Shown one piece after another: positions 30,400 through 41,343 of a stretch of DNA of 64,000 bases. The position numbers and the translations under genes are program-made. Every line of letters starts with the position of its first letter. Position 1 is the first letter of the stretch. The DNA is from Podospora pseudoanserina (taxonomy: Eukaryota > Ascomycota > Sordariomycetes > Sordariales > Podosporaceae): NCBI RefSeq assembly GCF_035222485.1, contig NC_085924.1, forward strand, positions 2,046,001 through 2,110,000, given 5' to 3'. The notes under the pieces were generated by a model that searched no databases, had not been told where the DNA came from, and saw nothing but the letters and a program-made list of their open reading frames with translations.

Positions 30400-33300
30400 C
30401 GTTACATGTTTACTTTAACTTTATTATAAATAAATTTATGGTATTAAGTTAATACTATTGCCGGAAACGTTAATATTTAGAGGACCTTAACCTAACTTAC
30501 TATCGATTAGCTTCTCGCTTATATTTAAAAGCTTAAAGATAAATTACGTCTTTCCTACGATACCCTTACGTAAAAAATATTATATTCCATTAGGAGATTA
30601 GTACCTTATATATAGAAGAAAAGCGTATTAAGCTCGAAATACCCGACCGGTATAAAGGGATGAAAGGGAAGTTAGGAGGATTTTTAATTTAATTTAAGGT
30701 ATGCTTTCGGTACTACCCTTCTCGTTTCCCAGATAAGGAATTTAAAGTTATATACATTACGTTTAGGCTTAAAGATATGGCTTTTATATAATTCGAGCCA
30801 ATTTTAAAAGACTACTTCGATTATACGTATCGCGAAAGGGTGGAAATTAGTTAAATGTATTTTAAATCGTATAAGAGCTTTAAAAATAAATTTAAAAAAG
30901 TATTTAAAGAGTGTAATTAAAGTAAGCGTACCTAGAAGCGATCAATTAACTATAAGTAAACTCGATTTTTTACCGATTATACTACGGTATTTAAAATAAA
31001 TATATTCCGTAGCGTAATTAATAACGAAAAATTAATATAATTATTTTATAACGGGTTTAAAGAAAAAATTAAAAATAAGTTTTATCGATTAGAGTAGCTA
31101 AAGACTATCGATAAGTATATTATAATAGCGGTTCGTATTAACGATTAATAATATTAGCGGCGAAGGAAGCGTAAAGATATATACATATAAGGACTTTACT
31201 ACCTTAACGATAAAAGAAAAAGACGCCCTTATAGGACTTACGTTTTAGGAACTATTTACGTAGGACCTATAAAAATCGATATTATTTAGCGATAAAAGCC
31301 GTAAAGCTAAGGCTAAAGTAAATATAACTTTAAGTGTTTTAATTACGGTAAAGTAAAATATTTTAAAAAGGATTATAGAATACTTAAGTAATTTAAGTAA
31401 AAAAAGGAAATCGCGGTAATTATTATATTAAAGAAACCGAAGGTTAAAAAGATTATAGTTATCGGGTACTAGTAAAATGAAGCGGTAAGTTTCGAAAAAA
31501 AAAAGTTTATTAATACGTTAAATAGAAAGAAATCAAGTTCTAGGAGCTACGGGAGGTAATAAAAAGGCTAAAAGCAGAATATAAAAAAAGAGATTTTTAA
31601 ATATAAATATTATAAAAGTAAATAGTACGAGATACTACGGAAATTGCTACGGAAATCGTTAAGGAAGATAACTTTATATAATAGGAAAAGTTTACTAAAT
31701 AAATAATATTAAAGAAGTAGTTTAGTAAATATATAATTATCGTTATATAAAAACAGCTTGAAAAAAATTAAATTTAAAAGCTAGGAAAAATATTAGAAAA
31801 ATAAAAAGGTTATTAGTATTAGGATTACGAAAGTACTAAGAAGTATACCTACGCATATATATATATATTCTACAAAAAGAAATATAACTTTATTTCAAAT
31901 ATCCTGAATATAAAAAACCATTTTAGTTTTAATATATTTATATATAAATATATAAAATATTATTAAAGTAAGTCGCTATATAGTTATTAGCCGGTACGTA
32001 AAATAGGTTAGGAAAGTAAATTATAGTTAATTAGGAAGATAATACTAAAAATAAAAAAAAGTTAATAAAAACTTAAACTATTATTAATTTTAAAAAAAAT
32101 AAAAAAACTAATTTAATTAAAAAACGGGTTATAAAAATGTGGTTTACGCTAAAGTAAAAAGTATATTACTTACGGTATATAGACGAAAAGTATATAATTA
32201 ATAATATAGTTCCGGAGTTTAAATTAATATTATAATAGTATTTAATTCCGGACTACGCGTAATATTTATAATAAAAAGTTTAAAAATATTATTAAAATAC
32301 AAAGCCTAAAGTATCGGTTAAATAGTAAAGGTATTATTAATAAAATACTTAATAAAATATTAAGAAAGTAAAAGACGGAAACTAGGAGAAAGCTAGGTAA
32401 AAATAATTTAAAAAAACTTTATATTATTAAATAATCCAAAGTAAAAGAATGCTTTTAAATAATATAACCGTTTAGGAAACGACTCGCGGCCCTTCGCGGG
32501 GGCCGGTAACCTTTAACGGATTACAAATAGTATTTTCGAAAGTATTAGCGTAAAACGAAGGTATAGGATAACGACCCGGTATTCGTTAGCGAAGTTACTA
32601 CTATATAAAAAAAAAGTAAAAACGATAAACGTTTCTAGATTATAGCGTATTAAAAAAATATTTAAACGGTAATATTAATAAATTCAAGTACGGAAATAAA
32701 TTTAATTTCGCTATAATTTGTATATTAGGTTAAAATACTATAAAAGAAAAAAAAAGGAATAGATCGTTATATAAAAACTATTTCTAACGTAAAAGGTTTA
32801 TAAAAAAATATTACTTCTAAATATTATAGTTGAAGGGGAAATAGTAGTAATTATATTTATTATTATAAATATAGAACCCTCGAAAAATATAATTCTGGGG
32901 TAACTATAATATAAAAACTATAATCTAGATATCGATTAGAGGGACGGTAGCTACTTACGACTAAAAAAGCCTTAGAAATATCTAATTAATAATAGGAGAT
33001 TAGGAATATATAAGGAATAAAGTATAAAATAAACATCTTTTACGGTATTACCGTAAGGAGCTTAAGAAGTAATAGTATACTTTATCGATATAAGCGGTAA
33101 AATCGAAGAAATCGGGTTAACGACGTTAGTGGAAATATTGGAGATTAATAAATATATTTATTATAATAACGTGGAAAAAAAAAAAAAAAAAGGTAATACC
33201 TGTAGAATATTAAGGATACCTAACTTTTACGGCTAAATATTTAGAGGGACTTTTAAAGCGAGGACTGTAGGATTATAAAATTAAGTTAAAAAAGGAATTA

Positions 33301-35863
33301 AACTATAGTTATTTAAAGTCTAGTATACTAACGATAAATAGAGTAAGGAGCTACGGAAATACTTAAATAAGAACTTTTCAAAAAAATATTAAAAAGTCTA
33401 TATCGCTAATAGAATATCCTATATTTTTCGTACCGAAAAGAAATAGTTACTTATAACTATATATAGATTTTTGCTAATTAAATAACAAAACGGTAAAAAA
33501 TAATTATTCGTTACTATTAATATTTAGGTTATAGAGTTAATTAGCTAAGGCGTAATACTTTATATATTGAAATATATTTATTAAGTATACCTATATACGG
33601 ATTAAAGAAAGGGATAAATAAAAAATAGCGTTTTATATATCTTAGATTATTTCGAATATCTTATAATACTATTCGGGTTAACTAATATACCCATAATATT
33701 CTAATTTTTCGTTCATTATATAGTCCGGAAATACCTTATTAAAATAGTAATATATTATTTTATTTACGTACTTTAGAGAAATATAAATAATATATATGAA
33801 AGATATTTAACGTACTATACGGAGCCGGGCCTTTAATTAATAAAAAGAAAAGCGAATTTTATATATAAAAAATAATATATTTAAGATATTTAATATTAAT
33901 AGGTAAGATTTATATTAAACTTAAAACAATTACGGTAATTAAGGACTAGCTTATACCGTAATTATATATATATATATTAAGGAATTTTTAAGATTTATAA
34001 ACTGTTATCGGATATTTATCCGGAACTATATAAATACTTTAAAGTTACTTAATTATTTAACTAAGAAAGACGTAAAGTTCCGGTAGGAGCAGGGCAAGAG
34101 TAGGCCTTTTAGCAGCTAAAAAAGGCTATTTTAAAAGACCCGATATTTAAATTATTCAACCTTAATTAACTATTCGGGGTTAAAGCTAATATATTAGATT
34201 ATACGATTAATAAATAATGGAAATAGTAAAATAATAACGGGAAGCTATACTTAATAAATTTCTTTTTAAAGAAGCTAAAAAGAATACGTGAAAACTACTT
34301 TATTTGAAATTAAAAACTATTTATTATTATCGAAGGGTTCGGGGAATAGAAACTATATTTTAATAATATTAATTATAAAGTATAGGTCTATACGGATTAT
34401 AAAAACCTGTAATACTTTATTTTTACGAAGGTCCTTAACGTATAGTAAATATAATAATTAAAGTTTTTTTCAGAATTTAACTTCTAAATTAATTATAGAA
34501 AGGTTTAAAAAACGTTAGGGTAAACGTACTTAACCGGCGAGCCGACTATTATAAAAATATATTTAAGGAATTACTGATATTATTTAAGGAGACGCTAGAC
34601 GGTACTTTTAAGTATTTACTATAGCCGTAAATAAAGTATGACGTAATATATTGTAAAAAAATCACTTTTAATAAATATTAAAGGAAGTTAAGTAAAAAAA
34701 TTATAAAGTAATATTAATAAATAGAGTTAGAGCTATAAAGTATTTAAAAAAATAATCAGGGAAATTGGGCGTACGTAGAACTAAGTAATAAAGTAATATT
34801 AATAATAAATATTTACGGCTCGAAGCTCGGAGAGTATATAAGTATCGTTAAAACTATAGAAGAGATAAAGTAGTATTTTAATTAGTTAAGGATTAAAAAC
34901 AATATTAAGGAAGCTATTTAATTATACTATACGTATAAAAATATAAAAGTTACGAGGTATAAACTTTACAGATTTTTAAAGCTATTACTAGTAGTAGAAT
35001 AATTATAGAGTTTAATTACGATAAACTTTATTATTAAGCTATTAAAGTTAAAAGATATAGTAACCGGCGTTAAATGTAATAATATATTTATAATAGTCGA
35101 TAGGCTTACGAAGTAAATATATTTTTTACTTTATAAAAAATTTAATTAGTAAAGTAGTTAGTAAATATAGTATTACAATATATTATAGTAATATATATAT
35201 AGTTAAAGGAATTTATTACGGACCGCGATATTAGATTCGTATTGAAGTTTTAAAAAGTATTAATAACGAGGCTAAAGGTAATAAATAAAATATCTTTAGC
35301 TTACTACCCTTAGATAAACGGTTAAACGGAACGGCTTAATTAAATTATGAAATAGTACGTACGGAATTATATGAATTTTAAGTAAAATAATTAAGTTTAA
35401 CTATTCCTTACGGTATAATTAATACATAACATATTACTAATAAAAATGATTACAATTAGATTATTTTTTATAAACTTTAAATATAAAGTAGATTTACGGT
35501 AGGGATTAAGCGTAAAGGTATTTAGGGTTAGGGTTCAAGTAAATAAACTATATATATTTATAGTAAGTTTAAGTAAAAATTAGAATTTATAAAGGAAAGA
35601 ATACGAAAATACTATAATATTAAAAGGCTCGAAGGACCTTACTTTAAAGGAGGAGATATAGTATTCCTTTTTATATATAATTTATATATTAAAAAACTTA
35701 ACAAGAGGCTAGACTATTGAAAAGTAGGTTTTATTTAAGGTTAAAATAGAAAATATCGGAAACGGTATTCGAATTAAAACTACCTAATATAATACGTTTA
35801 CGGTTATATACTTTTTACCTTTTACTTTTCAAACCCGTATTATATATAAATAAAGTTAATATA
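30017..35863 (+). mobile_element. E2: Gypsy-like retrotransposon with 5' LTR, no 3' LTR
   Basis: 5' LTR 30,017-30,399, then a continuous but RIP-degraded internal region. The gag-like part runs to about 31,480. A zinc-knuckle remnant lies at about 31,330-31,380 (CFNYGK, decayed from CxxC). The pre-RT block is at about 32,485. RT lies at about 33,410-34,050, RNase H at about 34,090-34,320, the integrase core at about 35,000-35,350 (VDRLTK-like and QTERLN-like motifs) and the integrase C-terminus at about 35,600-35,850. It is the best reference in the window for the uninterrupted element. It ends at the Pogo insertion; what follows at 37,728 is not recognisably the E1-type tail. Confidence 0.87.
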
Positions 35864-35907
35864 ACGTACATTATAAGCGAGTCGCGCATATAAGCGAGTC
35901 GCGCACT
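35864..35907. repeat. Pogo left terminal inverted repeat
   Basis: 44 bp, perfect complement of 37,682-37,725. Inside it the 16-mer ATAAGCGAGTCGCGCA occurs twice (35,873-35,888 and 35,890-35,905), one base apart, so each end offers two possible transposase binding sites. Confidence 0.95.
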
Positions 35908-35952
35908 CTCTGTTACCCTACCACAACTACCCTCAATTACACAACCACAACA

Positions 35953-37626
35953 CTAGGAAACTACAATAACTGAATCAGAAACAGATGAATCAGATGATTC
36001 TGCAGCCTCCTGGCATGTACGTGCATTATGGCCAGGCTTGCCGCACACACCACAGTACCGAACCTTCGTACGAGCTCCCCCTGCATTACCGCCATCCTGC
36101 TGCGTTTCTTGCGCTGCCTCCCCACCCACGGCCTTCTGGTCAAGTATATCCTTTGCATCTTACACAGTAAGTGATCCTCCGAGCCGCACACGTATTTTTT
36201 TGGCTCTCCGGCGCTTACTTAGTGCCTCGTTAGCCTTACGGAGTAAAGTGTTCTCTGCACGAAGGAGAGCCACCTAGTGCATCACAGCCATTGTACTCTT
36301 AGCAAGCTGGTCCACAGCAGCCAACATTGAAGTCGGGGAGCTATTTTGATGGTTGGCAATGCGAGTCTTGATAAGCGTTAACTGCGAGTCAGCTTCTCGG
36401 GGGTTGTGTGGTGTCTGGAAGACCCAAGGTTGTGCAGTGCCGGGCCGTGAGTTTGGAGGTGTTGGCGTACGAAGCTTTACATCTAGCTTGGAAAGCACCC
36501 TCTCTGGATCGTACGGCGCAAGGCCAGCACCTGCAAAGCCACCCTGTATATTCTTCTCTGTTATAGAGGCGAAGAAGGCCTCGCGGAAGGCACAGAGGAA
36601 CTCGAGCTTGCTTATGTGGTTAATATACATGCGCATCAAGTCCTCGATCTGGCGACCGTACGCCTGTTTTAGCGGCCCAAAGCAGCTAACATCGAGTGGC
36701 TGGAGGAGGTGGGAGGAGTGTGGAGGCATACAGAGCGTAATAATGTTGTTCTGCTGGCAGTGGCGCTCGAATTCGGTCGAGTGGTGGCTTTCGTGGCCAT
36801 CGAGGATCAGCAACCGGTATTTACCCTTTGTACGGGACGCTGTGTAATAGTCGAAGTGCTTGATCCAATCTAGGCCTACCGGATTAGTAGTCCAGCCATT
36901 ATCGGTGGTTACGATGCGCCAGGTAAACGGTAGGTTGCACTCGGTGTACCAGTTAGCAAGGTAGTACTGTACGGCCAAGATAATGAAGGGAGGGATAGCC
37001 CAGCCAAGGGCATTGACTCCCTAGATCACCGTTACCCATTCGCGGTTGCCAGGCTAGGCCAGTTTCGCCTTGCTAAGGCCGTCTAAGGTCGTAACTACCA
37101 TACCCGCAAAGATAATACCCATCATAAACCCAGTCTCGTCGAAGTTATAGACATCGTCATCCACAATACCGTACTTGGCCTTGGTGTTCCGCACAAGCGT
37201 GAACCACTCGCTGATGACCTTTGGATCCTCGCACTTGGCCCTCTGGTAGTCGTATCTACGTGTAAAACGCGTACGGAGCTGTGGCTAGCGTTTAACGAAG
37301 TTATGTGCCCAGAGCTTGCCAACAGGGGGCGCGTCGCGTACGCGTAGCAGTTGGTTGGCCATATCTTCCACACCACGCAATCTTGGTGGAAAAGCTCGCG
37401 CACATAGCTTAATAACGTATTAAATAATAGCATCCTCTTCTGATTGAGTGAGCTTCTTCGAATTAGGCGTGGTGTCGCGTCGTGCAGGCCGGCCAGCGCG
37501 TCGGTCACGGAGGGTTGATGGTGGTACATTATAGAGCTTAGCTGCGGCTCTGAGGCGTAATTTTTCGTCCTTTTGGAGAGCTTCAAGGGCTAAGATTACC
37601 CTCGCTTCCTTTAAAGTAGGTGGCAT
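35953..37626 (-). pseudogene. Pogo/Fot1 transposase with six nonsense codons
   Basis: One frame of 558 codons from ATG at 37,626 to TAG at 35,953, without frameshift. The N-terminus is a helix-turn-helix of the CENP-B/pipsqueak kind (LRLRAAAKLYNVPPSTLRDR). The DDE nuclease follows: NFDETGF, then LLILDGHESHH, then LLQPLDVSCFGPLKQAY, giving the catalytic D, D, D. The C-terminus, beyond the stop at 36,276, holds a zinc knuckle C-x2-C-x4-H-x4-C (CGVCGKPGHNARTC). In-frame stops are at 37,422 (TAA), 37,287, 37,056, 37,023 and 36,276 (TAG), and 36,162 (TAA). Each is one C-to-T step from CAA or CAG, the RIP signature on the coding strand. The copy is inactive as it stands. The transposase of an intact relative would be about 557 residues, normal for the family. 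Confidence 0.93.
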
Positions 37627-37681
37627 GTTGGGTTGTAGAGAAAAATGATGTTAAGTGTAGAGAGAAAGCGTCGCAATGGCC

Positions 37682-37725
37682 AGTGCGCGACTCGCTTATA
37701 TGCGCGACTCGCTTATAATGTACGT
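37682..37725. repeat. Pogo right terminal inverted repeat
   Basis: Mirror copy of the left repeat with no mismatch over 44 bp, including the doubled 16-mer. The transposase start codon (37,626) lies 56 bp inside this end. Confidence 0.95.
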
Positions 37726-37727
37726 TA

Positions 37728-38158
37728 TTAGATTTTACTATTAGTAAAATATAATAATAGTATTTTATATAATAGTTAATTAAATATACATGAAAAGATA
37801 ATTGATGAAATTTAAATAAATACGTTTATTATGTTAAAGATATCTTAGTATATGGTAAACAACAGTCGTATTAACGAAGCTATGTGTTAAATGTTATTCT
37901 CTTAATAGTTTATATAGTAAAGTAATATGAAAAATTGGACTTTTGAAAAAGTTATACCCCCTAGAAAAGCTAGGATATTTGATGATTTTACTTATATTAT
38001 TTTATGAGATCTTCAGGGTTAACACGTAAAAAACTAAATTGTTTAATAAAGCGGCCAAATCTTTTGATCTTACCTTTATTAAACGCTTATAAATTTAGGC
38101 TTTGGAAAAAACTAAGTTAAGCATTTGTGAAAAGTAAATGTTATCAAAAAGAACTTTA
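37728..38158. other. AT-rich DNA, no gene recognised
   Basis: 431 bp between the Pogo element and a solo LTR. I see nothing in it beyond RIP-like composition. It could be unrecognised E2 tail. Confidence 0.45.
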
Positions 38159-38541
38159 TGTGACAAACCCCTGTACAGAACCTCTGAAAGGGATACTGGT
38201 TGAAGGCAACTTCTGACAATTGGTTTGGTGCAGCTAAATAGTGCACAACAATGGCTTGTCTCAATCACAACAGTCTAGATACCAACGATTGTGACTTGTA
38301 TTGCATGCTGCGGAACTGTCTACGTACACCAGCCAGTTCCTCCGTATATATAGACCTCATCCTCCAGGTACCTCCGTACCTGGCTCACCACGCTCACCTG
38401 CTGAGCCTACTGATCTGGCTCAGCTCTGCTAAGAGGTGAGCGCCCCCTTGTCCTGCAGCCCCGCCGTTACATCTTACTGGATTGGTCCCCACGGTCTGCT
38501 GCAGTCTCCACTCTGCTTTGCTACATGGTTGGTCTGTGACA
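38159..38541 (-). mobile_element. Solo LTR, U3 type A, TSD CTTTA
   Basis: 383 bp in reverse orientation, TGTGACAAACC to GGTCTGTGACA, with CTTTA on both sides (38,154-38,158 and 38,542-38,546). It is a close sister of the 11,883 LTR (same GGCTCAC-type U3 repeats) and shows little RIP. Confidence 0.92.
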
Positions 38542-41343
38542 CTTTAACCTATAATTTTAATGTATTCAAACTAGAGACAAGGCTAGAGCTAAATTAACGA
38601 AGGCGGAAGTATTTATAGAAGTGTATAGTAATAGTAGTACTATGATAGTTAAAAGGAATGTCAAAGGGTATAAAGCTAAAACAACTACATGAATTTATAA
38701 TTGAATAGGGCTATGATTGCTAGTTAAATTAACGTTCTTCGCATCCTCGAAGCTGTTAATTAGGTCTTCCAGTCTTTATTATATTTTATTGAGCGGTAAA
38801 ATTACGATCCGGTGTACGAATGAATAATATTAAAGATCTACACTTGATTTATTATTTGGTAACATTAAACTTAAGCAACATGATCTTTAGGAATATACTC
38901 AAACAACATATATTCTAAGAATTATTAAATATTAACACATTAACTTCTAAAAAAAATTTGAATATAAAAACATTTAATAAAATTAGTAAATTTAGAAGCC
39001 TTAATACGTCAAGTAATTGAGATTATTGTTATAAATAATGGGTATTATGATACATACCCTGTTTTCAATGACTTAAACATACCCTTATCATTGAGTAGCT
39101 TTAATAATATTCAAAACTATAGAGTACATTTTGTCATGGAGCTTTGAAAAAAGAAAAAACTAGTCATAGTGAAAGTAATAAGACGAAACTTATAGAATGT
39201 ATTAGCATCATAAAGTAGGTATCTTATTACTATGAAGTTAAATAATAATTGAAACTTTTCTAATTAAAAGCTTATAAATCAAGACATGAAGATATTGATT
39301 ATATTTTTTCAGTATTTTAAAACTTAAACATATCAAAATAACCAACAGTTTGAGAATATCAGTATTCATTAAGGGTTTCCTTTGAAAAGAAATAGTAAAG
39401 TGTATAAGAACGTTGATTGTTTTGTTATGTAGTGTCAGAAATATTATATTTATAATATGTAGTAGTAGATACTATACCTATGGTATGTAGTAATGCATAA
39501 TCATATTAAATAATTCATATATCTATTGATTCAATTAAATCAAGTAAAAACATTTCAATCAAGTTATTACTACTCTTTTTAATTATAAAAAGGTATTTAT
39601 TGAAAACTTCATTAAACATTGATTAATATTAATCAATAACCCTTTTGTTTAAAAAAACGTACCAGGGTCATATTAAAGACGGGAATAGTGACCTTACCTA
39701 CTATTAAAGTAGTCCCGAACAGTAGCTATTTTTCGATTATGTAAAAAGCTAAATAATATAATAAGTCTTTGAATTGATATTAAACAGATATAATACTCTT
39801 AGAATACTTTTCTCTGTTAGATATTGGAACGAACTTGTGATTTTCTGTAGGTATAAATATCAGTATATTGGATGCTATATAGTACTAAGCATTGTATGTA
39901 TTTTCATTATAGTTTAGAGTTCAATAGCTACAAAATCAAAATTTCGTTTCAATTTGAAATTTTAAAAGTCGATCATCCATAAACTTCGAGTAAATATTCA
40001 TAATTCAACTACATTTTAATTTTTCACTTTTAATATGTTTTTGTTTAAGTCGACGATTAAATATCAAGTATAATTTAAAACTATTTAAAATAATTCCGAA
40101 GTTATTAGGAAATTCATTAATATTGTTTTATAGTCTGATATATATAATTTTAATTCAAATTAAAATCAAATCTAAGGGGAAGTATGCCTAATTCATGATT
40201 AAAAGTAATATAAATATTCAAAAGCTCACTGTCTAAATACTGTACAACGCTATATTTCTTTACCTTAATCTTCTTAAACAAGCGTTTATTTATAGGAGCT
40301 TCATTAGTTATGTTTAGTAATGTTTTTTAACACCTTTGTTTCATTAATCTAAAAAAAATTTTGCAGATAAATAGTCATATGAAAATAAAATATCTATTAA
40401 TAAACCTTATAAAATATAAAACTCTAAAAGTAACGATATTCATTAAATTTTAGAAAAGTATAATAATTACAATACTATCTAAACCTTTATAAACCCAGAT
40501 TCAAGATGAGTAAATATTAAAATTAATGATATTTTTAATGAGAATGCATTAATAGTACTATACTTAAAGGTTAGTACCTTATAATAGTAAAATACTAACA
40601 TTATACTATCTGATTCAATCTATAGGATAGAAATCGTTTTGATATTTTTCTTAGATTTCCATAGCTATACTTCTTATTTCATATGACGAGGTATACAAGG
40701 ATTAAATAGTGACGTAGTATTTTACTAAATGGACTTTACTGTGTATAAATCTTCCTAATAATTACCGTTATTAAATATTTTTCATAATTGATTTAAAACC
40801 CTTTTTCATTTATTAATAAACATTTCCCAACATTTTGCATCTTCTAATATATTTTGAACTAGTATATTTATTAGAAATATATATATTCCTAAATAAAGTG
40901 ACAAACCATTTTACATTTATTGTAGTTTCAATTACTAATATGTATTTTAATCAGTCTCTTCAGCGTAAACCTTTCTTATACCCCTTACTTTTTACCCTTT
41001 GATGAAAATAATACTTAACAGAACCAAAAGATAAATTTATTATTTCTCTGTAAGCAAAAAGTCTTTTTGTAGAGGTTAAGGTAGGTTAGGGTGTAGAGGT
41101 TTAGGATTAGGAAAAGTTTCTATTCTAATTTTCTTAAAATATTTCTATCACCCTGAAAATTTAACTAACTCTACTTTCTCCTACTAATCTTATAGTATTT
41201 GAATATTATATCTCTTCTTTTTATTCTATTCGAAGATATAAATTCTGAAGGATATATTCAATGTACTATACAAAGTAATGATGGTATCAATTCTCAAAGA
41301 GCTAACAAGTAGTAGGAAAGTTATGAAGTATGGTACTTAAAGC
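38542..41343. other. AT-rich DNA with a telomere-like G-rich patch
   Basis: 2.8 kb of RIP-like DNA without any gene I can support. The only compositional exception is the G-rich strip at 41,071-41,111, listed separately. Confidence 0.5.
41071..41111 (+). repeat. Degenerate telomere-like repeats
   Basis: The + strand reads as linked variants GGTTAAGG, GGTTAGGG, GGTTTAGG and GATTAGG within about 40 bp, including one exact TTAGGG at 41,086-41,091. Filamentous ascomycete telomeres are (TTAGGG)n. It is short and imperfect. Confidence 0.4.

Larger units (their letters stand above)
35864..37725 (-). mobile_element. Fot1/Pogo-type DNA transposon (Tc1-mariner superfamily)
   Basis: 1,862 bp bounded by perfect 44-bp terminal inverted repeats (35,864-35,907 and 37,682-37,725; outer bases ACGTACATTATAAGCGAG) and by TA on each side (35,862-35,863 and 37,726-37,727), the Tc1-mariner target. 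The size fits Fot1-like elements. It carries one transposase frame on the minus strand, broken by six nonsense codons. It is far less AT-rich than E2, into which it is inserted, so it is younger than most of the RIP damage there. Confidence 0.95.

Noticed and set aside
35864-35907. Doubled 16-mer read as a CRISPR-like or satellite repeat
   Set aside because: Only two units, repeated in mirror form at the other end of a TA-flanked DNA transposon; it is part of the TIR.
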